The notes under the pieces are model-generated. The model was not told where the DNA came from, searched no databases, and saw only the letters and a list, made by a program, of their open reading frames with translations. A stretch of DNA of 20,559 nt from a virus. Shown in pieces: positions 12,973-20,559 of this stretch (positions are counted from its first letter, which is position 1; each line of letters begins with the position of its first letter). The DNA lies in IMG/VR virus record IMGVR_UViG_3300021406_000526, positions 1 through 20,559 of that record. One strand, given 5' to 3'. The translations under genes and the position numbers were made by a program.

Positions 12973-13057
12973 CATAGCGGACTCCCTCAAGACGCAACGG
13001 CATAGCCGGGGAGCGTCACCTCGTAACTCATCGAGCCCTGAAGGAGTCCCCGCTATG
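12973..13057 (+). promoter_or_regulatory. Three-stem leader RNA enclosing the capsid SD and AUG
   Basis: Closing stem: CATAGCGG (12973-12980) pairs perfectly with CCGCTATG (13050-13057), which includes the capsid ATG. It continues as ACTCC (12981-12985) with GGAGT (13043-13047), part of the SD AAGGAG (13041-13046), with a 2-base CC bulge at 13048-13049. Inside are two hairpins. The first is GACGC/GCGTC (12991-12995 with 13013-13017), capped by CGGC/GCCG around an ATA loop (12998-13008). The second is CTCG/CGAG (13020-13023 with 13032-13035). The fold would be a three-way junction hiding both ribosome signals of the most highly made virion protein. The pairings are read from the sequence; a regulatory role is inferred. 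Confidence 0.62.
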
Positions 13058-14773
13058 GACCGCATCAACGAACTACTTGAGAACCTGACGACCCTCTCCG
13101 ACGAGGAGCTGACAGAGCTACGCTCGGCCATCTCCGACGAGTTCGGCCGCCTAGACGGCGAGGCCACGACCGTCGAGAACGTCGCCCTCATGAACAAACT
13201 CGCCGACGCTGGCGACCAGGTCATGGCGGAGTCCGCAAACCGCGAGGCCGCACAACAGCAGGCCGAGGCCGACAAGGAGTCCGCCCGCCAACGCATCGCC
13301 GCCCTCAACGGTGAAACCGAAGACGAGCCCGAGGCAGAGCTCGAGGTCCCCGAGGCCGAAGAGAAAGAGGACGATGAGGATGAGCCCGAGGCGGAGACGG
13401 AGGAGTCCGTCGAGGAGCCCGAGGCCGTCGTCGCCACAGGTGCCGTCGCTCGAATGGCCGCCCGCCAAGGGAAAGCCAAACCAAGCCCCGAGGCCGAGTC
13501 GCCTACCGGCACTGCCCTTGTTGCTGCCGCCGGCTACCAGGCCGGACGTCCAGTCACAGACAGAAGGGATCTCGGCCAGATGCTCGGCGAGGTGGCGTGG
13601 CAGCAGGTCAGCGGAAACCTCCTCAACCAGAAGGTGATCGTCGCCTCAGCCAAATTCGAGTACCCCGAGGATCGAATCCTCGGCCCCGACGCACAGCGCA
13701 ACACGGAGCTGATGGAGGCCATCGCGGGAATAAACGCGCCACGCTACGACCGCCAGACCGGTGCTCTCGTCGCATCCGGGGGCATCTGCCAGCCCGGGAA
13801 CGTGGACTATTCCATTCCAACGCTTGCGTCTGCTGAGCGTCCCCTGAAGGAAGGCCTCACGGCTTTCGAGGTGACGCGCGGCGCCCTGCGGTTCATCAAG
13901 CCCGGCGATCTCGCTGAATGGGAATCCGCCACGGGGATCTGGACTGAGGTGACCGACGCTGAACCAGCTGGTGCTACGAAGCCTGTGAAGGTGATGGTCT
14001 GCGGTGAAGAAGTCGAGGTGTTCGTTGAGGCCGTCTCGACGCGGCTCGGGTTCGGCAACATGCAGTCACGGTTCGCCCCCGAGCAGATCGCCGCGAATAC
14101 CGACCTCGCTTTCGCGGCGGCTGCGAGGGTCGCGGAGAACAATCTCCTCAAGCTGATCAGCGAAGTCGCGGTTGCGGATCAGACCAGCGGAGCCCTGTTG
14201 GGTGCCACCCGTGACCTGATCACGGTGATCGACCAGACGGTCGCCGCATACAGATGGCTACACCGTCTGTCCGACTCGCAGGCCCTCACCGCGATCTTCC
14301 CGGCATGGTTGCGGGCGATCATCAAGACCGACATTGCTCGCGAAATCGGGCACAGCCAGAACGACGGTTGGAACGCATTGATGATCTCCGACCAGCAAGT
14401 CGACGATCTGATTACTGCGCACGGTGTCAACCCGATCTGGCACATGGACGGTCAGGCCGCGAAAGGCAGCGAATGGCCACTCCAGGGCTTCGCAGCCCCG
14501 ACAGCCAAAGGTGCGGTTGTGAAATATCCGACGAAGCTGCTCTGGTATTTCTTCGCCGAGGGTCAGATCCAGTTCCTCGACGGTGGCCGCTTGGACCTCG
14601 GCGTCGTCAGAGATGCGACCCTGGATGCGACGAACGATTATGAGACGTTCGTCGAGACGTTCGAGGGGATCGCGGACCGTGGGTTCGCCAACGGCGTGCT
14701 CCAGCTCTCCACCGAACTCTGTGCCAACGGTGGAACAGCCGGCACGATCGCCACTGCCGGCGACTGCGCCTAA
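13055..14773 (+). CDS. Major capsid protein with N-terminal scaffold-like domain (572 aa)
   Basis: ATG 13055 follows AAGGAG (13041-13046) with an 8-base spacer. Residues 1-85 are helical coiled-coil sequence (INELLENLTTLSDEELTELR; QQAEADKESARQRIA). A very acidic stretch follows (about 88-124), then a short basic segment (about 132-142). This is the delta or scaffold arm normally removed by the maturation protease. The HK97-fold coat region starts near residue 155; typical features are AAAARVAENNLLKLI, the WPLQGFAAPT segment, and the ending FLDGGRLDLGVVRDATLDATNDYETFVETFEG. It forms the icosahedral shell. The cleavage site is likely near 140-165, but I cannot place it exactly. Its leader has a striking predicted RNA fold. 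Confidence 0.9.
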   Translation: MDRINELLENLTTLSDEELTELRSAISDEFGRLDGEATTVENVALMNKLADAGDQVMAESANREAAQQQAEADKESARQRIAALNGETEDEPEAELEVPEAEEKEDDEDEPEAETEESVEEPEAVVATGAVARMAARQGKAKPSPEAESPTGTALVAAAGYQAGRPVTDRRDLGQMLGEVAWQQVSGNLLNQKVIVASAKFEYPEDRILGPDAQRNTELMEAIAGINAPRYDRQTGALVASGGICQPGNVDYSIPTLASAERPLKEGLTAFEVTRGALRFIKPGDLAEWESATGIWTEVTDAEPAGATKPVKVMVCGEEVEVFVEAVSTRLGFGNMQSRFAPEQIAANTDLAFAAAARVAENNLLKLISEVAVADQTSGALLGATRDLITVIDQTVAAYRWLHRLSDSQALTAIFPAWLRAIIKTDIAREIGHSQNDGWNALMISDQQVDDLITAHGVNPIWHMDGQAAKGSEWPLQGFAAPTAKGAVVKYPTKLLWYFFAEGQIQFLDGGRLDLGVVRDATLDATNDYETFVETFEGIADRGFANGVLQLSTELCANGGTAGTIATAGDCA

Positions 14774-14818
14774 ACCGCACTAGTAAGAAGTCGGAGCGGA
14801 TAAGGGAGGGATTGCGAT

Positions 14819-16108
14819 ATGACCAGCACGCGCTTGGCGGTACCTGTTCCCGCGATCCCTCCCGAACCGCCAGTAATCACACTCCTCGACTCAGCACTCA
14901 GACCAGACAAGACGACAGACCCCAGCGGACAGCCGCTCGATGCGATCACGCCAGAGCAGATGGCGGCACTCCCACCTGATCTCAGGGCTGAGCTTGAGGC
15001 CCGCAAAGGCGACTACTGGCTGAAGGGCATCACCTATGCGCCAGAGAACCATTGGCCAGTCGAGCTACGCGACGCCTGCGACGGGTCGAGTATCGACCTG
15101 CCGCCAATCCCGGCCCCTCGCGGCTTGACACTCACCGAAGAGGCCGGCGGCACGGTCAAAGCAGAAGAACTCGAATACCAGGTGACCGGCAAGAACGCCA
15201 ACGGAGAGACCACCGCCCTGGCCGCAGTCAAAATCACGCCCTCCAAAGAAGGGTCTGTCAAGCTCACCTGGGAAAAGGACAACGAGACCGCCCAATACAA
15301 GATTTACGGTCGAGCGAAAGGCAGCCTGAAACTCATCAAGACGGTGGGTCCGTTCGACGACGATGAAGCTGCCGAATGGGTAGATAACGGGTCACTCGCG
15401 CCGGGTTCACCCAAACCACCATCATCCAACACCACGGGCGGTGGGGGCTCCTACACCAACCTGCCGAACGTCATCGCGATCCCCTACGGCATGGTCGCCG
15501 AGGATTACTGCAACACGTTCAGCTTCGACGCCCGCGACTTCAAGGGCCGCGCCGAACGCCTCCTCGAGAACGGCAAGTACCAGGCTACGGAGAAAGAGTT
15601 CTGGACCGGCACCCTCGCACAAGCCAAGGGCCTGCCAAACAACTACCTGGCGAAGGAAGGCACCGCAACCAACCTCACACCAGGGACCGTCCCGTCGATC
15701 GAACGCGGGCTGGAGATCATGCAGGCCGCGCTCAGCGAATGCGGCTTCGGCGGTAGGGGCATGATCCACGTCCAACGCCAAGCTGCACCAAACCTGCTGC
15801 GTACCCGCCGGGTAGGGAATCTGTTGCTTGACATGTTCGACAACATCGTCGTCCCTGGCGTCGGCTACACAGGCACAGGACCAGGTGGTGTCGAACCGAA
15901 ACCCGGCTGTTCGTTCATCTACGCCACCGACATGGTCGCCGCGCGGGTCGAGGACGAGTGCCAGGTCTTCACCGAGACGTTCGCTGAAGCGACCGACTGG
16001 TCACAGGGCGGGGAACCGAACACGATCCGGATGCGCGCCCAAAAGTTCGCGATCGCCTATTTCGACGCCGCGTGCTGTTTCTGCACCGAAGTAGAACTAC
16101 AAAAATAG
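14819..16108 (+). CDS. Virion structural protein with inserted FN3/Ig-like domain (429 aa)
   Basis: ATG 14819 has GGGAGGG upstream, after a 45-base gap from the capsid stop. The N-terminal 95 residues are Pro-rich, then come an FN3/Ig-like domain (about 98-192) and a Gly/Ser linker (SSNTTGGGGSY). The Ig-like region includes GLTLTEEAGGTVKAEELEYQ and YKIYGRAKG. The C-terminal core (about 213-429) is typical of a protein encoded just after the capsid in actinophages: EKEFWTGTLAQ, RGMIHVQRQAAPNLL, VPGVGYTGTGPGG and a closing AYFDAACCFCTEVEL. It is probably a head-associated or minor capsid protein; the exact role is not established. The Ig-like part resembles one in the next gene. Confidence 0.72.
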   Translation: MTSTRLAVPVPAIPPEPPVITLLDSALRPDKTTDPSGQPLDAITPEQMAALPPDLRAELEARKGDYWLKGITYAPENHWPVELRDACDGSSIDLPPIPAPRGLTLTEEAGGTVKAEELEYQVTGKNANGETTALAAVKITPSKEGSVKLTWEKDNETAQYKIYGRAKGSLKLIKTVGPFDDDEAAEWVDNGSLAPGSPKPPSSNTTGGGGSYTNLPNVIAIPYGMVAEDYCNTFSFDARDFKGRAERLLENGKYQATEKEFWTGTLAQAKGLPNNYLAKEGTATNLTPGTVPSIERGLEIMQAALSECGFGGRGMIHVQRQAAPNLLRTRRVGNLLLDMFDNIVVPGVGYTGTGPGGVEPKPGCSFIYATDMVAARVEDECQVFTETFAEATDWSQGGEPNTIRMRAQKFAIAYFDAACCFCTEVELQK

Positions 16109-16128
16109 TCAATTCAAGGAGTTAGCAG

Positions 16129-17349
16129 ATGACCGTCATCAACCCCACCGCATCAATTTTCGCGGTTGCTACACGCATCTGCGCTCTAGACGTCGAAGGC
16201 TACCCCGACCCCGGGAACGCCATGTACGTCACCGAACAAATGATGAAGACCAGCCTCACACCTGTCATGGAGACGGGTGATGAACCCGTCGTGAAGAACG
16301 CCGCGGGCAACATCGCCGCATGGGCGAAGCACGCCGACATGGTCAAGTACGGCACCATCGCACTCGAACTCTCCATCCCAGACCCCGCGCTTGAGGCGCT
16401 CTGCACCGGAGCGACGCTGCTCGGGTCGTCTGCCGCCGCCCTGGGCGAACCGTCCGGTCTGACCGTCACACCGCAGATCACGGGTGGGGAACTCGCCGCG
16501 AGCACCTACGGCTACCGTGTATCCCAGTACAACTCGTTCGGAGAGTCGAAGGCCCTCACCGACGTATCGGCCGCTGTTGCCTCGGGCACCACGGGTGCGG
16601 TCGTCGTGTATGCAAAGCCTGTCGCTGGAGCTCTCGGGCTCAGGGTGTACGGCCGTACGATCGGCGTCGAGCAGTTCTTGGGCACGATCCCCAACATCGG
16701 GGAACCCGAAACGAACGCGGCGATCAAAGCCGAAACACCCACATCGATCACTTGCGTCGCCCTCACAAAGTCGATACCGAAGGGCACTAAGTTCGTAGTC
16801 GAATCAGATGCCGACACCCCGAAGGTTATCTTCACCACTACCGCATTTTGTCCGGTGGGCGTTGTGACGATCCCTGTCGAAGCATCCGGAGCCGTCGGGA
16901 CAGAAATCGCTACGAAAAAGAAGCTGCTCGCAGTCTTCGTAGACACGGGTGCGATCACACCGTCAGGCAACCTTCCCCAGGAAGACCAGACGGCAGGGGC
17001 TGGCGAAAACCTGGGCGTGAACGCTTCCGAACTCGGGATCGTCGGCAACGAAAACGGTGTCTCGATCGAGGTGTTCGCGAAGGCCATCGAACACGGCCGC
17101 CAAGCTAACAGGCTTCCGTTCGTCCACTGGATACTCCCGAGGGTTACAGGGATGCACATTCAGCCCCGTGATCTTACGAACGCGAACACGGCCACGATCC
17201 TTGAGGGTCAGGCTGGCGAGAACCCGAACTGGGGTACAGGCCCTGTCGGCGACTGGCCGTCAGCTTCTACTCGCTGGTATGGCCGGTTGCGGTGTGGGCG
17301 TGCGATCGTCCCGAAAGCGTCGTTTGAAAACACGCCAGCGACCGTCTAA
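16129..17349 (+). CDS. Virion structural protein with FN3/Ig-like insertion (406 aa)
   Basis: ATG 16129 follows AAGGAG with a short spacer. Residues 1-105 form the start of a structural domain (MYVTEQMMKTSLTPVMETGD; LELSIPDPALEALCTGATLL). An FN3/Ig-like insertion lies at about 107-200 (GLTVTPQITGGELAASTYGY ... LRVYGRTIG), clearly akin to that of the previous gene. A small beta domain follows (about 207-270, ALTKSIPKGTKFVVESDADT ... VGVVTIPVEASG). The C-terminal part (about 270-406) returns to the structural fold. Its place between the capsid-adjacent protein and the connector is compatible with a tail-tube or head-associated protein; I cannot choose between these. Confidence 0.68.
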   Translation: MTVINPTASIFAVATRICALDVEGYPDPGNAMYVTEQMMKTSLTPVMETGDEPVVKNAAGNIAAWAKHADMVKYGTIALELSIPDPALEALCTGATLLGSSAAALGEPSGLTVTPQITGGELAASTYGYRVSQYNSFGESKALTDVSAAVASGTTGAVVVYAKPVAGALGLRVYGRTIGVEQFLGTIPNIGEPETNAAIKAETPTSITCVALTKSIPKGTKFVVESDADTPKVIFTTTAFCPVGVVTIPVEASGAVGTEIATKKKLLAVFVDTGAITPSGNLPQEDQTAGAGENLGVNASELGIVGNENGVSIEVFAKAIEHGRQANRLPFVHWILPRVTGMHIQPRDLTNANTATILEGQAGENPNWGTGPVGDWPSASTRWYGRLRCGRAIVPKASFENTPATV

Positions 17350-17351
17350 CC

Positions 17352-18236
17352 ATGATCCCGCGTAGTGGTGCTTGCGCCCCGTGGATCTCGGTCCCGGAAG
17401 TGCAAGCACTACCGAAGGTCAAGACCCGCGGCGAAGCGGTCATCGAGAAAGGCGAACTTGAAGACGTCCAGCTTGAAGACCTGTGTGCTGAGAGCGCGAC
17501 CGCGGCGTCAGACATCCTCTACGAGCTGTCGGGGTGTATCTTTCCCGGTGAGTGCGGGCCCGTCACCGTCAGGCCTGTTTCGCGACCGACGGATATCGAT
17601 ACACGATCGTGGGCGAGCCTATCTCCGGTCGGATGGATATCAACACAGGGCCTCGCCTCAGCCTATGGCTCGTATAATCCGGCCGTCCTCGCGCGCTATG
17701 GTTCGTTGGAGCCACCGACGATTGAGTTGCCCTATGCGGTAACAGGAATCGTGCAGGTCAAGATCGACGGTGAAGTAATTCCTGCGGATGAATACGAACT
17801 CCGCGACTTCAAGTCGCTCGTCAGGATCAGACCGTCATCGAGCACGGTACCCGTCGCTCGCTACGGATGGCCGACATCGCAGATCATGGATTTGGCCGAT
17901 ACGGAACCGGGCACGTTCAGCATCACATATATGTTCGGTGTGCCACCGCCGGCAGCGGGCAAGCTGGCCGCAAAGAAGCTAGCCGAATATCTCATCATGC
18001 CTCAGCTCGGGGATGCGACACACTATCCGCAGCGGATACGGTCGATCAGCAGGCAGGGCGTATCAGCAATGGTGACAGACGTGCTCGACCTGCTGAAGCA
18101 GGGGATGCTCGGCATCTACGAGTGCGACCTGTTTATCAACAGTGTCAATCCGAACCGGAACGCTCGACAGGCCGCTGTCTGGAGCCCCGACCTAGGGCGT
18201 CCCGGCCGGCGTACCGAAAGACCCTCACTCTCCTAA
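17352..18236 (+). CDS. Head-to-tail connector / adaptor protein (294 aa)
   Basis: ATG 17352 lies two bases after the previous stop. The pattern is that of actinophage head-tail connectors: ESATAASDILYELSGCIFPG (47-66), VTVRPVSRP (71-79), an IVQVKIDGEVIPADEYEL strand pair (133-150), WPTSQIMDL (173-181), TFSITYMFGVPPPAAGKLAA (188-207) and SISRQGVSAMVTDVLDLLKQGMLG (231-254), ending in NPNRNARQAAVWSPDLGRPGRR. These proteins sit under the portal and close the filled head for tail docking. Length and motif order look complete. The basic tail (PGRRTERPSLS) may be flexible. Confidence 0.82.
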   Translation: MIPRSGACAPWISVPEVQALPKVKTRGEAVIEKGELEDVQLEDLCAESATAASDILYELSGCIFPGECGPVTVRPVSRPTDIDTRSWASLSPVGWISTQGLASAYGSYNPAVLARYGSLEPPTIELPYAVTGIVQVKIDGEVIPADEYELRDFKSLVRIRPSSSTVPVARYGWPTSQIMDLADTEPGTFSITYMFGVPPPAAGKLAAKKLAEYLIMPQLGDATHYPQRIRSISRQGVSAMVTDVLDLLKQGMLGIYECDLFINSVNPNRNARQAAVWSPDLGRPGRRTERPSLS

Positions 18237-18246
18237 GGAGGGCGCG

Positions 18247-20559
18247 ATGGTGGATGAAGCGCTACCCATACGCCGACTGACCGAAGCGGGAATGACCACA
18301 GGCGAGCTCGCGAAGCTCGAAAATACTTGGCGTGAGTATCCAGACAACCGTAAGCAGATCGTCAAGTTCTTCGCCAAACTCGCCCTCGAAGACATCATCG
18401 AATGGCTCGAAGTTCAACGGGTGGTCGGTCACTTCTCAACGACTTATGATCCGGTGACTGACCCGGTGCAGGTCGGGTTGGACGAGGGCCTCGCATTGAG
18501 TAGCTTTATCCCGCTTACCCAGAAGGGCGCGTCCGAAGGTGTAGCGACACTCAACAGCAAAGAAGAACTCGCCGCGTCGCAAGTGCCGGTTTCGGTGGTA
18601 AGCGGAAGTTCCATCCCGGCTGCTACTTCGGGGCAGGTGCCGGTGTCAAACGGTGAGGGGAGTTGGACACCGGAAACGATTGCTGGTCTCGGGAACGCTC
18701 TGCTGTTCGTCGCGCAGGCGCTGACTTCCTCTCAGAAGGTTCAGGCGCGCTCCAACATCGACTTCCTGTTGACCCTCGCTGCTGCGATCGACTCAACGGT
18801 ACGGACGAACCTAGCGACGAACCCGGGGTTGGAGGCGGCGGAAACTAACTGGGTCAACTTCGCGGGTACCGGGGGGGCGCTTACTGCTAGCCGCGTGACC
18901 GATGCCACTCTGGGGCACGCGTATGAGCTGACCTGGACGACTGAACCCACGGGCGTCGGGGGTGGGGGGTTTGGTTCTACGACCGCCGGGATCGCTGTGG
19001 TGCCAGGCCAACCGTTTGCCGCGTCGCTGGGGGCGTGTCCGAGTATCGCGCAGCAGATGTGTGTGCTCGTGAAGTTCTACAAGTCCTCTGGGGTGCAGGT
19101 GGGATCGACGTTGTTTGGTCCCTCCCGGACTATTGCTGCTGGGGAATATGTAACGCTGCTCGCTCCCGCGAGCACGCAGGTCCCGGCTGAAGCGGCGTTC
19201 GCGACTGTTCAGGCAACCCCCACGGGTGGAGGTGCCGTCCTTTGGCCGGTCGGCGCGACGCTCCTTCTCGGGCAGTGCATGGTCGAGGCTGCTGCTGCTG
19301 TTGGCCCGTGGTTCGATGGTGACTCGCAGACAGGGAGCTGGACCGGCACGGCGCATGCTTCTACGAGCCAGGGCGTCTTGCAACAGTTTGCTCCTCTTTC
19401 GCAGCCGAACTTCACCGGGGCTGTCGTTCCGTCCTGGAATGGCAGTGCACTGGCGACCTTCTCACAGGCAAACAGTTTCAACTCCTCAGCGATGCACAAC
19501 AAGCTCGGGTGGGTGACCGCCACCGCGTTCAATGTCTGGGATCTTGTTTACGTCGAGGGGAACCTGTGGTTTGAGTGCATCAGTGCGCACATATCGGGGA
19601 CGTTCCTAACGGACTGGCAGGCCGGTAAGTGGCGGCTCATATCGAACGGGACAAAGAATCTGAGCGAGCCACCGAGAGCGATCAGCGATTACGCCTCAGC
19701 GCGCCTCGCGGCAGTCAGCGCGGCGCTGCATCCCCTTCCTCCGACAGTGTCCTATCTCGCGTCGGGATTCTCGCTGTCAAGCATTCTCGGTTCGACGTAT
19801 GTCGAACACGTCTACAGCGAAGGCGGCTTGCCGGTCCGCAAGGTCGGTGTCGTGACTTCGACCGTCAGCGAGGGAGGCGTGAACTGCGAGCGGAACGTCG
19901 CGGTCGGCTCCTCTTATGCAGGAGGGGCAAGTGGACCGAGCCCGTACAGTCTTGAGTTCATACTCTCCGTTCCGAAAACTGCTGATGGGACGATCGTGCT
20001 CTCCCATGTCCCTCAGGTCATCTCCGGTGGGCCTGGGGTGGGTGTTTGGGTCGAGATCGATGGTCGTCCTGCGACATGGGCGATGCAACGCGACAGCGCT
20101 CCGGTCAGCGGGTCGCTGCGAGGGATAGAAATCACCGGACTGCCGACGGGGACACATCTGATCCGTCTCACTTGCCAGCAGATCGACTGGCATTCAATCT
20201 CCGTCACCGGTAACGCACAAATCGCCGCGTCAACATCGACACGCAAGACGGTTTATATCCTCGGTGATTCGTGGATCGCGGGCGGCGGCTCGACCAATGC
20301 GCACCCTACATGGCCGCACTCCATTGCACCGTTGCTCGCCAAGCTACTCGACGCGGACACCGCGTTTGGTGGTCAGGGATCGACGGGATATTGCGTGAAC
20401 CCCGGATCGCCTGCGAGCGTGTTCGGTTCGACCGATCGACTAAATGCCATCACGGCCTACGCACCGAACTATCTACTGGTGTTCGGGTCCGAGAACGACG
20501 ACACGTCGGCCTCGAGTGTTCAGGCCGCGGCGACGGCCCTCTACAGCGCCATCGCGACC
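18247..20559 (+). CDS. Tail / receptor-binding protein with CBMs and SGNH hydrolase (partial, 771+ aa)
   Basis: ATG 18247 follows a strong TAAGGAGGG SD, and the frame stays open to the last base, so the C-terminus is outside the window. Residues 1-185 are a helical and linker region. A jelly-roll CBM lies at about 190-372 (opening NPGLEAAETNW, closing VGPWFDGD ... WTGTAHASTS). A small CBM5/12-like module spans 422-464 (GWVTATAFNVWDLVYVEG ... GKWRLIS). A beta-sandwich (about 520-660) precedes an SGNH hydrolase: block I YILGDSW with S675, block II GGQGSTG (708-714) and block III FGSENDD (746-752) with N750. Such enzymes deacetylate or de-esterify glycans; in a tail protein this suggests modification of a host capsule or wall polymer. 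The catalytic His lies beyond the window. Confidence 0.85.
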   Translation, partial: MVDEALPIRRLTEAGMTTGELAKLENTWREYPDNRKQIVKFFAKLALEDIIEWLEVQRVVGHFSTTYDPVTDPVQVGLDEGLALSSFIPLTQKGASEGVATLNSKEELAASQVPVSVVSGSSIPAATSGQVPVSNGEGSWTPETIAGLGNALLFVAQALTSSQKVQARSNIDFLLTLAAAIDSTVRTNLATNPGLEAAETNWVNFAGTGGALTASRVTDATLGHAYELTWTTEPTGVGGGGFGSTTAGIAVVPGQPFAASLGACPSIAQQMCVLVKFYKSSGVQVGSTLFGPSRTIAAGEYVTLLAPASTQVPAEAAFATVQATPTGGGAVLWPVGATLLLGQCMVEAAAAVGPWFDGDSQTGSWTGTAHASTSQGVLQQFAPLSQPNFTGAVVPSWNGSALATFSQANSFNSSAMHNKLGWVTATAFNVWDLVYVEGNLWFECISAHISGTFLTDWQAGKWRLISNGTKNLSEPPRAISDYASARLAAVSAALHPLPPTVSYLASGFSLSSILGSTYVEHVYSEGGLPVRKVGVVTSTVSEGGVNCERNVAVGSSYAGGASGPSPYSLEFILSVPKTADGTIVLSHVPQVISGGPGVGVWVEIDGRPATWAMQRDSAPVSGSLRGIEITGLPTGTHLIRLTCQQIDWHSISVTGNAQIAASTSTRKTVYILGDSWIAGGGSTNAHPTWPHSIAPLLAKLLDADTAFGGQGSTGYCVNPGSPASVFGSTDRLNAITAYAPNYLLVFGSENDDTSASSVQAAATALYSAIAT

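Noticed and set aside
13151-13468. Minus-strand Leu/Gly-rich frame opposite the capsid N-terminus
   Set aside because: Low-complexity antisense of the acidic Glu-rich scaffold arm; no SD and no motif.
14775-14800. Hairpin CCGC...GCGG after the capsid stop
   Set aside because: Short stem with asymmetric internal loops and no T-run; weak as a terminator.
15441-15764. Ser/Thr/Arg-rich forward frame inside the 14819 gene
   Set aside because: Shadow of the +1 frame in a GC-rich structural gene; no SD and no independent motif.

Overview
The window is a GC-rich, tightly packed stretch of a tailed-phage (Caudoviricetes) genome or prophage. Every gene accepted here is on the + strand. Most neighbours overlap by the 4-base ATGA or GTGA signature, and many genes use GTG or TTG starts behind purine-rich Shine-Dalgarno (SD) sequences. 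The terminase, portal-MuF fusion, capsid maturation protease, scaffold-fused capsid and connector set looks like that of phages infecting Actinobacteria or related high-GC soil bacteria. The host is inferred from protein character only.

Layout. (1) About 1-4350: a translationally coupled operon of small genes. They include a one-helix membrane protein, a lipoprotein-like secreted protein, several Cys-rich (probably zinc-binding) proteins and a VRR-NUC nuclease. One Cys-rich gene (2973) appears broken by a -1 frameshift, and an intact possible paralogue lies at 2228. (2) 4348-6628: terminase small and large subunits. The large subunit starts at a TTG inside the small-subunit gene. (3) 6632-8080: five small genes, including conserved phage proteins of unknown function, an Ig/CnaB-like beta protein and a DUF1360 membrane protein. 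(4) 8084-12890: portal fused to a MuF-like domain, a small gene, and a capsid maturation protease with a Cys/His knot. A perfect 53-bp tandem duplication spans the portal/downstream-gene junction and creates an 18-codon mini-ORF. (5) 12891-14773: a 164-bp leader and the major capsid protein. The leader can fold into a three-stem RNA whose closing stem pairs both the SD and the AUG of the capsid gene. (6) 14819-18236: two virion proteins that each carry a related FN3/Ig-like insertion, then a head-to-tail connector. (7) 18247 to the window end: a long tail or receptor-binding gene, open at the right edge, with a jelly-roll CBM, a small CBM and an SGNH-hydrolase domain.

Together, regions 2-7 form the packaging, head-assembly and tail-adhesion module. 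TerS/TerL package DNA through the portal, the protease matures the procapsid built from the capsid/scaffold fusion, the connector closes the head, and the SGNH protein probably modifies a host surface glycan. The least explained signals are the capsid leader RNA, the 53-bp duplication and the frameshifted zinc protein.
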